Shown here: positions 1 through 11,362 of the stretch, piece after piece
How positions within the stretch are numbered: the first letter of the stretch is position 1
How the letters are laid out: every line of letters begins with the position of its first letter
From: Cenococcum geophilum 1.58
Taxonomy: Eukaryota > Ascomycota > Dothideomycetes > Gloniales > Gloniaceae
Direction of reading: 5' to 3'
DNA length: 64,000 nt
NCBI GenBank assembly: GCA_001692895.1
Contig: KV748205.1
Span: 124,001 to 188,000 of the forward strand
The notes under the pieces: model-generated
What the model saw: only the letters and a program-made list of their open reading frames with translations
What the model was told of the DNA's origin: nothing
The model's database searches: none
Position numbers and translations under genes: made by a program

Positions 1-640
1 CTCCCTCCTCTTTATCTTTATCCTTAAAGATACCTAATATCTCTAAGTTGTTTACTAGAGGTGTAATATCCGTCTAATTAATTTAGTTAATATCGTTACT
101 TATAATACCTAAAGCAATTTCTTCTCTTTCTTAGGTTAAGCGTCGCCTTCGTACCGTCTCCTTAATACTGTTACTAAGTAAAGTAATAGCAATTCCTTGC
201 TCTTATTATGTGAAAGAGGGGTTAAGTTATATTATAATCGCGAGTCCTTCTAGTTGCCAACCTTCCTTTTATTTTAAATGTACTCGCGCCAATATGCGTT
301 TATTATGTGACGTTTATTCTATATCTAATGCTAAGTATACGCGTCCTATAACTCTTAATAGTCTTTAAGTTCCCTAAGTAATTTATTATAGGGTCTTATA
401 TTTAATCTACCGCTATAAAGCTTAATAGTAAGCTAGCCTCTGCGCTGCTTAAGGTTTAGCATACCTTAAAAGAGTCTACACGTGTCCTTAAAGCTTAGCG
501 TCTGGCTTATACTCGTCTTTAGTGTTTAGAACGTATCTATAAGAAAGTTTATTTAAAGGAATAGAAGCTTGTTTAATAAGGTCTATAGGAACTTAGTAAT
601 AAGAGAACTAATTCTCTTCTATTAGAGAAGGAAACAACTC
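1..640. other. Unassigned RIP-mutated repeat DNA
   Basis: AT-rich, TpA-rich sequence with no ORF I can assign. It lies beyond the chromodomain end of the Gypsy fossil to its right, so it may be that element's 3' end or an older repeat. I looked for a copy of the sequence found at 7140-7400, which would mark a 3' LTR, and saw none. The plus strand at about 440-640 has a coiled-coil-like flavour once read past stops, but no family could be named. Confidence 0.4.
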
Positions 641-3600
641 TAAGTAGTTTAGCAGTTGCTCTTCCTAGGTCCCCCTTAGGTGGTTCGTTCTTTGGCGATT
701 CTTTTTTATTAATATTGCCTAACCTTTTCTCTTCTGATACTCCTGTACCTTTCCTATAACGTTTTTTAAATTCTCTAGTAGCTCCTAGGTAGTCTTAGTA
801 TAGCTTATCCACTTAACCTTATACCATATTTTATTGTCGATATCCTTATAACTAATAATTTTTAAAACTTGCTATTTATCTTCTTTCTAACCTCTATACG
901 TGTCTACTTTGTAAACTAGTGGCTTAATATTCCTATATACTGGCTCTAGTATCGCGATATACTATATAGGGTAGATCTTTATTTTAGCTAGTAGGTTTAA
1001 CTTAAATATAACCGATAAAATTCTCTATATAATTTTAAAAGGTCCTAGTTTAACATAGTCTAACTTTTTACTTAGTTGTTGACTTTTAAAATTTTTGTGT
1101 AGTAGCCATACTTTATCTCCCTCCTTAAGATCTAGTCCCTTAGATCTCTTAGCGTCGTAATACTTTTTTATTCTTTACTGTACTACCTTAGCTATTTCTA
1201 TAAGGTCTATATAAAGATTTATTAAACTCTTTATTCTTTACTTAGCTATACTACTTATCTTCTTTACTTAATATAGCGATAATAATATTCTTAGCTTATA
1301 TCCGTAATTTGCCTTAAATAGTAACGTACCCATTCCTTTTTATGGTATTATATTATATGCAAACTATATAACTAGTAATAGCGATACCTAATTATTCTAT
1401 ACGTAATTAATATAATACCTTAAATACTACTCTAGTATCTAGTTTAATCTTTCCGTTTAACCGTCTATCTACGGATAATATATAGTAGAAGTTACTACTT
1501 AAACTCCTTATTCCGCCAAGAATACCTCCTAGAATGCTACTATAAATCTTAGATCTCTATCTAATATAATTTTACTTAGTGCTCTATATCTTACAAACAC
1601 TTCTTTAATATAGATTCTAGTAACATCTTCCGCTAAGATTTCTTCTGTATAGGCTATAAAGTATCCCCACTTTATAAGCTTGTCTACTATTACTAAAATT
1701 ATATTATAATCTTGTCCGGTAATAGGATTTCTTAACTTTAGTAACTTAATAATAAAGTTCTATAATATAACCTCCTATAGTCTCTCTGGTGTTTTAATAG
1801 GTTATAGCCCTCTATACGGCTTATGCCTTATTAGTTTATTCCTTTAGTAATCTAAATACTTTTTAGTAACTCTTCTAGCTATCCTTTAGATTTTATTAAT
1901 AATATACTCCTCCTAGAGTCTTAACACTAAGCCTATGGCTCTGTTGTATCCTTAAGTTAGTCCCTTATAGAAGTCCTCCATAAACTACTCTGCTATACTT
2001 CTTAGGATATACTTTACTTCTTAATTTTCGTATATATCCGACTATAGATCTTCTAGCTATACTTTTAGAATTCTTTATACCTAAAAGCTTTCTAGTGTCT
2101 TATAGACCTTTTCTAACTTATTCTCCTAAGTTATTATAATTTTTGGATAATTATACCTAATTAGTCTATCTGTATCTTTTTATAGTAAAGCCCCTAATAG
2201 CTTATCGTTATTTTATAGTTTAGCCTTTTAACTTAACGCATTAGCTCGCGTATTGTCTATACCCTTAGTATATTAAATCTTAAAATAGTATTCTATAAGC
2301 ATCTCTGCCCATCTAACTTACCTTTAGTTAAGTTCCTTTATTATTAGGAATCCTATTAGGTTCTTATAATCCGTTTTAACTATAAATAGTTTTTCTATAC
2401 CTTACAAGAATACTCTCTATTTTTTTAGTACTATAACTATACCTAATAACTCCTTATTATAGATGTTATAGTTTAACTCTAGTGGTGTTATTTTCCGACT
2501 ATAATATGCCATTAGATGCCATCTATCTAGATACCTTTATATAAAATATACTCCTAGTATAAAGTCTAATATATCTATTTCTATAACCGTCTCTAGTCCT
2601 AGTTAATAGATCTTAAGAACTAGCTCCTAAGTAAATAACTCTTTAACTTTCTTAAAGAGTTCTTGCTGTTCCTCTCCCTATACCTATAGTTCTTCTTTCT
2701 TTATTAATCGCGTAAATGGTTTAATATCCTTTAACTATTGCGCTATAAACCTTCTATAGTAATTGCAAAACCCTAAAAATAATCTTAACTGCGTAACGTT
2801 TTCTAGTTCTTACCAATTTACTATAGCCTTAATCTTCTTTAGATCTATACTAAGTTGGCCTAGTTTAATAATAAATCTAATAAAATTGGTCTTCCTGGTA
2901 AAGAACTCGCATTTCTTAATTACTACTAGCATTTATTCTTTCTATAGTCTCTTTAAGACCTATTTAACGTATTCTCTATGCTTTTCCTTATTTATTAAGT
3001 AGATAATAATATTATTAAGGTATGCTATAATAAATTTATCTAAATATTCTCCTAATATATTGTTAATACGCTTTTAAAACGTTGCTAGTGCGTTTATAAG
3101 CCTAAATTATATAACTAATGGTTTATATAGTCCTTTCTTTAACCTAAAGGCTGCCTTCTATTTATTGCCTTTCTTAATCCTAATCTAATGGTACGCCTAT
3201 CTTAGATCTATCTTTATAAAGATTTGCGCATTACCTATCCTATTTTAGATTTCGCTAATTAAGGGTAAAGGATACCTATTCTTTTTAGTGATGCTGTTTA
3301 ACTGTCTATAGTTAATATATAGCCTTAGTTTGCTATTCTTTTTTGGTATAAACAGTACTAGATAACCCGCTAATGACTGTAATGGTCTAATATATCCCTT
3401 TTGTAAGTTTTCTTAGATAAACTCTTTTAATACTCTACCTTCTTCTTTAGTAAGCTTATAGATTGGAAAGAACCTTAGACTTATTTCTGGTTTTAATTCT
3501 ATCTTATAGTCCTATACTACATATTCTAATAGCTTTTCACTCTTAGGTAACTATAGTTTCTTGCCATACTTATGGTATCTTTTTGGTATATAGCTTAGCC

Positions 3601-6600
3601 CTTTTTCTATTTCTTTGTAGGTCGCTCCTACTTAGTACTATACTAACTTAGCTTGTTATTATATCTTATAGTATTATATATCTCTAATATTAATCTAACC
3701 TATAACCTAATTAATTTTTAGATTATATTCCTGTAACTAAGGCATTCCTAATACTGCCTTATTATTTCCTAATGGTAATATATTAAAAGACATCTTAACT
3801 TATCTTTCTTTAATGGTTAGCTAAATAGGTCCCGTTTTAAGATTAATAATACCTCCTCCGTAGGCTATTAGATCTCCTAAAATTATTACTAATAGGTAAG
3901 GATGTTCCTTCTGCTTGTGTAGTAACCCTATTCTTTTAACTACTGCTAGCAAGATATAGTTCCTTATTGCTCCACTATCTATTAATGCCTTAAACTGTTA
4001 ATCTTGCTATTTAACTTATAAATTTAGGTGTCGTCCTTAAATTCCTTTAAGGGTCTAAGGCTCTACTACTAGCTCCCTCTGGTCCTATAGGCCTCTACTT
4101 TTCCTAACTTCTAGCTACTAGATCCTGTTTATACTTAGTCTAACTTAGGCTAATACTTAATTCGTTTTTTATCTTTAATATACTATAAATAGGTATTCTC
4201 TGGACATTCCTACCATTATTATCTATCTAGGTATTCTTCCGTAAGGAATCTTCCTAGTTAAAGTATTAAGTCCCCTTATTCTTAAACTTCTACTAGGTGC
4301 TAACTATGCATATACTTAGCATTTTAATACTTTGCCTCGTCCGTCATCTAATATATCCTTATTAGATACTTTTAATTTTTATCCTTTGGTGCTCTATATA
4401 TATTACACGCATTATCCACGCATGCTATCTACGATAGTGTATAATATGCTTAATGTCTTAGGTTAACTCTTAGCTTGTTTTCGTCCTAGAGTTTAAACCT
4501 CTCTCGTGTTAATCTAAGCGTTATAACTTTGTTCGCGGGTACTAAGATTCGCCTTTCGCTTCTCTAGTCCTCTAATTACTCCTTTAGATCTTTTAATATT
4601 ATAATTAAGGCTCCCTTAATATAAGTTATAGCCTTTTCTATAATTAGGTGGTCTTAGATAACTTTTTCGTCTAACTATATATAGAAATCCTCCCACTTAT
4701 TATTATGTCGTTGCCTATACCACTTTTAGTACAGCTGCTTAAGTATATACAGCTTGTCCGTAAGGAAATATCTCTTTATTACTACGTTATAATAGCCTTT
4801 AGTGTGTTGTTCCTTAAACCTAATAGAAATCCCTAGATCCTTTTCTTGTTCTAGTTTAGTAAGCCACTTAGCTCTTAGTGTGCCTGCTCTAGGCCTATTA
4901 GTAATCCTTTATACTAGCGCTCTGTCCCTTATACGTCCTAATATACTAAATCTCTTATCTAGTTTCTATTTTTACTATAAGGTAATCCTTGCCCTAAATT
5001 CCTCTATGGTTTCCTTTATATTATATCTTATAAGTAGATCCTTAAAGTCTTTATTCTTAATCTTAGTATTAACTTTTTAATCTTTAGGCTAAACACTGTG
5101 TTCCCCTAGTAGGTCTTCTAGGTCTATGTATCTATCTCCTAATCTAATCGCTGTTTATACTACAGATTCTCTAATTTATAAAGAAGCTCCTTACCTCTTA
5201 CTTATAGGTGTTCTGATTTATACTCTAAATTCTTAATCCCTTAGATTCTTTAATCCTAAGCTTACTTCTAACTTAAGCTTAGCTCTAGCCTTAGTCTAAC
5301 TAGGCTTGCTTAGTGTTCTTATCTTATCTTAAAAGTCTTAAATCTCACTTATCTTGTCTTAAGAGTCTTATGCCGTTAGGAATTCTTGTCCCGAGCTTAT
5401 TTATATGTCTTTAAACTAAGCCACTACTCTGCTCTATTGGTTATTATCTATTATAGGTCTCTAAGCATGCCTTATCTTATCTTAAGAATCTTAGTCGTTT
5501 TTTATCTTATCTTAAGAATCTTAAGTCTTTGGCTTTTTGCCTTTATTAAGTGGTAAGCTAGCACTAGCAGTTGTCTGCTTACTTAATCGTCTCTAGATAT
5601 TACTTCTTCCGTCTTATAAAGCAATAGACGCCGTGTCTAACGGTGTTATAATACCCGTTACTAAACCTTGCTCTATAGCGGTCTTAGTCTNTACTTCTAT
5701 TATATTATTAAGGTTTAAATACCCCTAGTTAGTTCCTTTACTATCCTCGTCGCTATTAATTAATAAGTACTCTAACTCCATTATTATTATTACTAATTGT
5801 TATCCGTACGTTACTATAATATCTTAATCCAGCTTATAGAGTTAATCTTATTCTTTATCTAACTCTTTAGTTCCTTTAAGTCCCTTTAACTCTAGCTCCT
5901 ATAGCTAATAGCTTACACTATACTTAGCGTCTTTATAAATTTAGCATGCGTTATTATAACAAAACGCAAAACTTTTAATTAAATACTCTTTTGTTTCTTA
6001 TAGTATACTATTATCCCTCTATACGTATATGTTATATACTATTAGTCTAGTTCCCTTTATTATATAGTAATTTTAACTATCTTTATAATCCCTTATAAAG
6101 TGACCCTATTTTCTATAATTTATATAAGCTCTATCTCTAAACTATTAACTTTATTATAGAGTCCGCCTAAACATCTTCTGCTATTAAGATCCCTAGTTTA
6201 GCCTCTGCTTCTTAGTCCTGTAATTACTAAATCCTTAACTTTTAGGTTTTTATAGTTTCTTACTCTATCTCTTATAGGCTTCTTTAGTACTACTTAGGTC
6301 TATTAGCTCTGCGCCATACTATAGTTTCTAACTTAGCTTTAGTTATTACGTACTCTACGTCTTATATAACTATAGAACTCTATCCTAGCCTTTCTTAGCC
6401 TGTTCCCTTTAGAAGATCCTATTATTAATCTTAATCGCTTAATTTATTAATTCCCTTAGGGTATTTACATCTTCTATTAGAATAATTACGTCCTAGACTT
6501 TAGCCTTAAGTCCTTGTTTATACTATGCTATAAGCGCCTTATTATTCTATTTAACCTATATTATAAGTGTTTAAAACTATATTATATACTTAATTACTAA

Positions 6601-7250
6601 AGTTCGCTATATTAGGTCCTAAAGCTTTCTCTCCGCTATAGTTATTACTTCCAGGTCCCTAAATATCTATATTAATTATTCCGCGAATCCTACCTAGCTA
6701 AAAAACATAAATCGTACCTCTTAATTAGCAGTAGTTATTCCGTTAGTCTATATTTCTATTAAGTAGGGTTTAAACCATTTAAGTGCCTGACCCGTTAGGA
6801 ATAGTCCTACGTAGGCTATCTAGTCTATTATCGTGGCTAACTTAGCCCCTTCTTGTATGACTTTAAAATGCATTTACGTTAGAAATCCTTTAAGCTTTAA
6901 TCTCTCCCCTAAGAATTGTTTAATTAAAGGTAACTTAACCTTTACTACTCCAGTTCTATTAAGTCTGTTCTTAAGTACCGTATTATTTTCCGTTAATTAA
7001 TCTACTATTTCCTGTAATTGTTCTATAGTTACAGGTTATTACGAGTTAGTGTCCGCTATACTAGTGTTACCCCCTAACCTTAAAGTAGTTGCCGCCGTTA
7101 ATAGCGTTATAGTGGCTGCTTTTAGTGGCATATTGTTTAACTTTCTATATTTAATACTATAACTAGGTAGTAATTGTATAACGGAACCTTATAGTAGGAA
7201 CTACAATAGGTTCTGTTAATGGGCTAGGTGTATAAAAAATATAAAGATAG
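640..7250 (-). mobile_element. Gypsy-1: Ty3/Gypsy chromovirus fossil
   Basis: LTR retrotransposon remnant read on the minus strand. In coding order it shows gag, with an apparent start at 7131 and a CCHC-like knuckle near 6090-6130. A protease region follows near 3900-4050, then reverse transcriptase (RT) at about 2950-3500, with the signature around '[13 protein letters not shown]' at 3292-3350. RNase H lies at about 2200-2550, integrase at about 1400-2150 and a chromodomain at about 770-860. The domain order and terminal chromodomain place it in the chromovirus branch. It is thoroughly broken, with very many RIP-type changes along its whole length. No LTR pair could be delimited. The 5' leader or LTR probably lies in 7140-7400, and the 3' LTR is missing or outside the window. 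One ambiguous base lies near 5690. Confidence 0.85.
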
Positions 7251-7399
7251 TAGTTAACAACGTAATAATAACTAGTGGAGTGGTTGCCTAATAGATTAAC
7301 TCTAATTATATTCTAAGAATTACTATAAGGAAGAAACTATCTAGGTAGGGACTAAGGGTCCTTAAATACACAACTATACTCCTATAAAATCCTTCTTAT

Positions 7400-9300
7400 A
7401 TATAATATACGTCTTATCTATATTAAACATAACGTCCCTTACGTTTAATACGGCCAACACGTTTAACCATTATATAACTTGCTTACCATTCCTCATTACA
7501 TAGTTCCATGGGTTCTATCTTAGACCGTGCTTATATTAACCAACTAGCTTCTTCCAACTCTTCTCCAAGTAGTCGTAATATTATACTTAAAGCGTCCGTA
7601 ACAAATATCCCTCTTAACAATTATGCAACTACGGCCTATATATATAACGTATTAAAGAACCTAATTAACTATTAAATATTATAGTGTGGCAAATGCTATA
7701 GGGATTAAGTTATTAACAGATCGGCTAAATAGTAAGGATAAGTTATAAATACGGCGCCATCCCCTATTCGCTTTAGGTACTAAACCTAGCAACAAGGATA
7801 TAATAGGAGACGTTACTATTATAATCCTGCCTATATCTAGATCGGCGCTAATCTTCTCTAAGATTAGGACCGTATTTACGGCTATTAAGGCTTAGTTCTT
7901 CTAGAAGAGGAGCTTAATTTCTAAGTCTACCCCAATCTAGTATCCAAACTTTAAGATACCAATAATATTACGTTAGAGGTTGCTGGGGTACAGGGATAGA
8001 TAACGCCCCCACACTTAAATAATTAAGGGGGAGAAAGAGTCCTGTAGAGGAAAGGAGGGCAGAAAGACTAAAAATAATAGTATAGTATTCGGCCTACCCG
8101 TACTATAAGGGTAGAGCATAGTTTTAGTGGAGTGTAGGTATAGCTTAATAAAATCCTCTTCCTCCTCTTCCTTTTCCTTATTAACACTTTCCTCTAGTAA
8201 TTACTACTTGCAATTTCTCATAGTATATAGGCCACCGCACTTACTATAGGTATACGGGAACTTATAATCCTTACCCAGGTTACACTTCCCTCTATTAAAG
8301 CTATAACAGGTCCTTAAGATATTAGTGCTTACTTATACGCGTTTTAAGATAGATACGGATTTATAAGTACTAGAATTGCAATAGATATCCAGAAAGTTAC
8401 TAAAGATCTTCTAGTTAGCTAGCTCTAACTAGTTCTTTTAAATAACTATAGAGTGGTACTCTAAGGCTATAGTTATTAAGGGAGCAATTTAGTAGGTAGT
8501 AGATAGCCAAATAACTTAATTATAGAAGGTAAGCATTTAGGGAATAAGATCTACCGAAAGATTCTTATATATAATAATTAAAATTATTATATAGTTAAGG
8601 AAGCCCTCTACCCATACTTTAACTAACGGGTAGTTCTTTATCGTCCCTTCTTTTAGTCTTATAGAAAGGACGCTATTAATAATAAGGATATCATTTTAAG
8701 GCTTAAACTAGAGCTGGTGTATCCAGAGGCAAGAGAGGTTATTAGGTAAGAAAGTACCCTAAAATACCTTAAGTATCTCTTTATTCGGGACGCTAAGGAG
8801 AAGAGTATTTAGGATATTAGCTATATAGGGGAGCAACTTACCTAATTTATTAATTAGGGTTAAGGATAACACTACCGTAGCTAATCTCGCTATTACTATA
8901 GCGAGGCTTAGTATATAGAGTTTAGTTGCCCAATCTTCCTATTCTTTTTAGACGCGTAGCATTTCGGTACAGTCCTCCTATTCCTAAAGGAGTCTTATTT
9001 TCCGGTTAGTTGCCTAGTCCTTAACCTCCTTTACCTAAGCTCTTCTAATTCTTAGGTCCTCCTTATATAGTTATTAGAGCCGTTCTTTGGCTTTTTTAGC
9101 GGCTAAAGTCTCGCGTTAAGCCGCGGAGAGAGGCGCCATTATAGAGGATGGAGACTGTAATGCCGGCGTATCGCCTAAAGGTATAGGGGAAGGTAAGGGA
9201 GACTGGTAGGTAACCTCTAAGGAGTTTAGCTCGTCGAGTGTATCGTCGTTAGTTAAGTTTTTAAGGGTTTTATAGACGATTCGCAAAGGTTTAGACGAGC
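7400..9300 (-). mobile_element. Probable DIRS-like (tyrosine-recombinase) retroelement fossil
   Basis: Minus-strand remnant. A cysteine/histidine cluster of the type C-x6-C, then C-x2-C-G-G and a final C, lies near 8195-8310. An RT-like stretch follows at about 7700-7830, beginning 'LGLVPKANRGWRRIYNLSL'. That reading resembles the 'VPK..GGWR.I..LS.P...SVN' region I associate with DIRS-type RTs and their gag-like CCCH motif. No tyrosine recombinase is visible, and the element stops where Gypsy-1 material begins, so it is probably truncated. It is heavily broken. Assignment rests on motif memory only; another RT-bearing family is possible. Confidence 0.4.
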
Positions 9301-9691
9301 GTATAGGTCATTAAGTTATTAACAGCAACAATCAATTATTAGAAATTGAGTAAATAAGGCATTAGCTCTCAAATAAGACTAATATGGAAAGCAAGCAAGC
9401 AAGACTCAATTTTGTGAATGTTGATAATGTTAGTGTTACTGAGATACAGGGGTGCTGTAGTGCTCGCTTGGCCACATAGACATGTCCATAAAATTATTAT
9501 ATTAGCTTAGAAAGATATATTTAAAACAATTATAAATAAAATCCTTTTATATGTAAGTAGCTATATTTAAATTTTTATTTAAATATCTTTTATAGGGGTA
9601 GAGTTATAGAAGGCTAAAGTTAGTAGATTTTGGTGTGTTTTAAGGTAGCTTAACCGGGTAGCTGGCTCGACCGGGTGGCTAAGACGTTATA
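9301..9691. other. Intergenic stretch with a RIP-free patch
   Basis: No gene seen. About 9310-9480 keeps CpA and TpG dinucleotides and looks unlike the RIP-mutated DNA on either side. It includes a short AAGC run near 9392-9405. About 9480-9640 is again AT-rich. The last 50 bases are GC-rich, with a repeated 'ACCGGGT' motif, and form the flank of the mariner insertion. Confidence 0.4.
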
Positions 9692-9724
9692 CGAAGGCCG
9701 CCGGTTTTGAAATCCGGCCATTTT
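9692..9724 (+). repeat. Left TIR of the mariner element
   Basis: 33-base terminal inverted repeat, directly preceded by the TA duplication at 9690-9691. It matches the right end with one transition. Confidence 0.93.
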
Positions 9725-9793
9725 ATTGGCTGGATTTTAAGCGAATTTACCCCACCAAAACTCTCGCACAGTAATTCTTTTAAGACACTTCTA

Positions 9794-11113
9794 ATGGGAA
9801 AGCACGCCTCTGATATCAATAAAGCTGCGTTTTTAGTTCATCTACAATACGTTCGTCAAGCCGAAGCTACTAGAAGAGCTGGGTTATCCTCCTCAACTGC
9901 TAGTGACGTTAAATTTAGAGCTGGGGAGGTATAAATTCAACATGCAGAACAAGGCCTACTACCTCCTACCCTTGCAGAGCAAGTAGCGCGAAAGGAAGGG
10001 AGTGGAGCCAAGAAGAAGATCTTGGATGAGGACGCTTTACACTTGCTTAAAGCTTATACGTTAAATAAGAAGTAAAGGCAGAAGCTTTGGCATATTATAG
10101 CTTATAAAGAAGGATTTTTTAATCTCCACCGTCGTATAATTAAGAAGAAGCTTTACGCACGAGGCTTACGCCGCTGTAAATTAATAAAGAAACTCAGTCT
10201 TACAGATATCCAAAAGGCACAATAATATGAGATTGTATTATTGAGAAAGGATTAGGGCATAGAAGAGTGGCGGTAAGTAATATTCTTAGATAAGGCTTTA
10301 ATAATCGTCTCCACAAAGCGTGGTTAATAAAAGATATCTCGAATATTAGGCTAAGAAGAGAAATACCATCCTAATTGCATCAAACGGCGATACAATAACT
10401 ACTCAGAAGTAACGTTTTGGGGGTGTTTTACGTATAATTATAAGGGGCCCTACTATATCTATTACCCTAAAACTGATGAGCAAAAGGTAGCTAATAAAGC
10501 TAAGATGGAACGGTTAAATGCAGAAGAGATTAAGGCTAAATATTAAGCTGCTTTTAAGGAATAAGAATAAGAGAAGGAGAAGAAATGGGATAAAAGGGGG
10601 CAGGGATGGCCTAAAAATTGAGCTTTATGGGAGGTGTATTGGAAGAATAATTAATATAAGAAAGGACCGTCTCGCGGTAGAGTTAATAACCTATAATACA
10701 CATACGAGGTTCTTAAGCCTTATCTTATTCCATTTTATAAAGAAATTATACTACAAAGACATAATCCTAATACTTTTAAGTATAATTAACCTCCCTTTTT
10801 ATTCTAATAAGATAACGCTCCTTTATACGTAAGTAAATGGATAAAGCGACGACTTAAAAAGGAGGGTATTAAGTTACTTAAATATATAGGCAACTCCCCC
10901 AATATAAACGCTATTAAGGGAGCTTAGATGCCAATAAGGATTGCAATTATAAGAGATTGGGGGGCTCTATATATGTTAGAATGGACAGATCGAGCTTAGA
11001 AAGGAAAGTAGGAGAAGATTCCTTAAGATAAAATAAGGGCTTTAGTTATTAGAATGGCAGCAATTAATACTATAATTATAGAGTGTAAAGGTGGAAATGA
11101 GTTTCATGGGTAG
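9794..11113 (+). pseudogene. Tc1/mariner transposase, RIP-killed
   Basis: One uninterrupted reading frame of 439 codons plus a terminal stop, starting MGKHASDINKAAF. It carries about 20 internal stop codons and no frameshift. The stops are TAA, TAG or TGA where CAA, CAG or TGG is expected, as RIP produces. A winged-helix/HTH-like N-terminal part is followed by the DDE domain. The first Asp is at about residue 166 (IFLDKAL). The second is at about residue 340, in a DNAP block preceded by two stop codons where Gln-Gln is expected. The third acidic position is at about residue 375 (NAIKGA) and reads Lys, as a G-to-A change of Glu would give. The D2-D3 gap of 34 residues fits the superfamily. The protein is therefore dead both by its stops and at a catalytic residue. 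The D1-D2 gap is unusually long, about 173 residues, with a charged Lys/Glu-rich insert around 10540-10620. Confidence 0.9.
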
Positions 11114-11183
11114 TACATAATTTAATATGGTGTTCTCTATGGGTGGAGGGGTCACTTTTGCGCCCCGCATTTTGCTCACTTAA

Positions 11184-11216
11184 AAAATGGCCGGATTTTA
11201 AAACCGGCGGCCTTCG
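11184..11216 (-). repeat. Right TIR of the mariner element
   Basis: Inverted partner of the left TIR, directly followed by TA at 11217-11218. Confidence 0.93.
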
Positions 11217-11218
11217 TA

Positions 11219-11362
11219 ATGTGAGCCCGACACTTGTTACAGTCGCTTGCAAAATCGGCTTCCCCCTCAAGCGCGCTGCTAGAAATTTACCCCACTTCGC
11301 TAAACAAATCTCTTGGCACTCGCCTTAACCGGTTAGTTAAGGCGAGTGCCAACCGCGTCAGG
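11219..11362. other. Short spacer between mariner and hAT, with hAT target duplication
   Basis: RIP-poor spacer. It contains a perfect hairpin (11313-11352) and ends in GCGTCAGG (11355-11362). That octamer is the left copy of the 8-bp duplication of the neighbouring hAT; the right copy GCGTCAGA is at 13730-13737. Confidence 0.7.
11313..11352. repeat. Perfect inverted repeat, 17-bp arms
   Basis: The arm starting TTGGCACTCGCCTTAAC (11313-11329) is exactly complementary to 11336-11352, with a 6-base loop. It ends two bases before the hAT target duplication. It could be a protein-binding palindrome, or the fused ends of an excised element. No terminator role is expected in this genome. Confidence 0.85.

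Larger units (their letters stand above)
9692..11216 (+). mobile_element. Tc1/mariner-family DNA transposon, full length, inactive
   Basis: A 1525-bp element flanked by TA dinucleotides (9690-9691 and 11217-11218), the target-site duplication of the Tc1/mariner superfamily. The terminal inverted repeats begin CGAAGGCCGCCGGTTTT. They match over 33 bases with one G/A difference. One transposase gene fills the interior in the same orientation. The ends are intact, so the element could have been a substrate for a transposase supplied elsewhere, but its own gene is dead. Confidence 0.93.
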
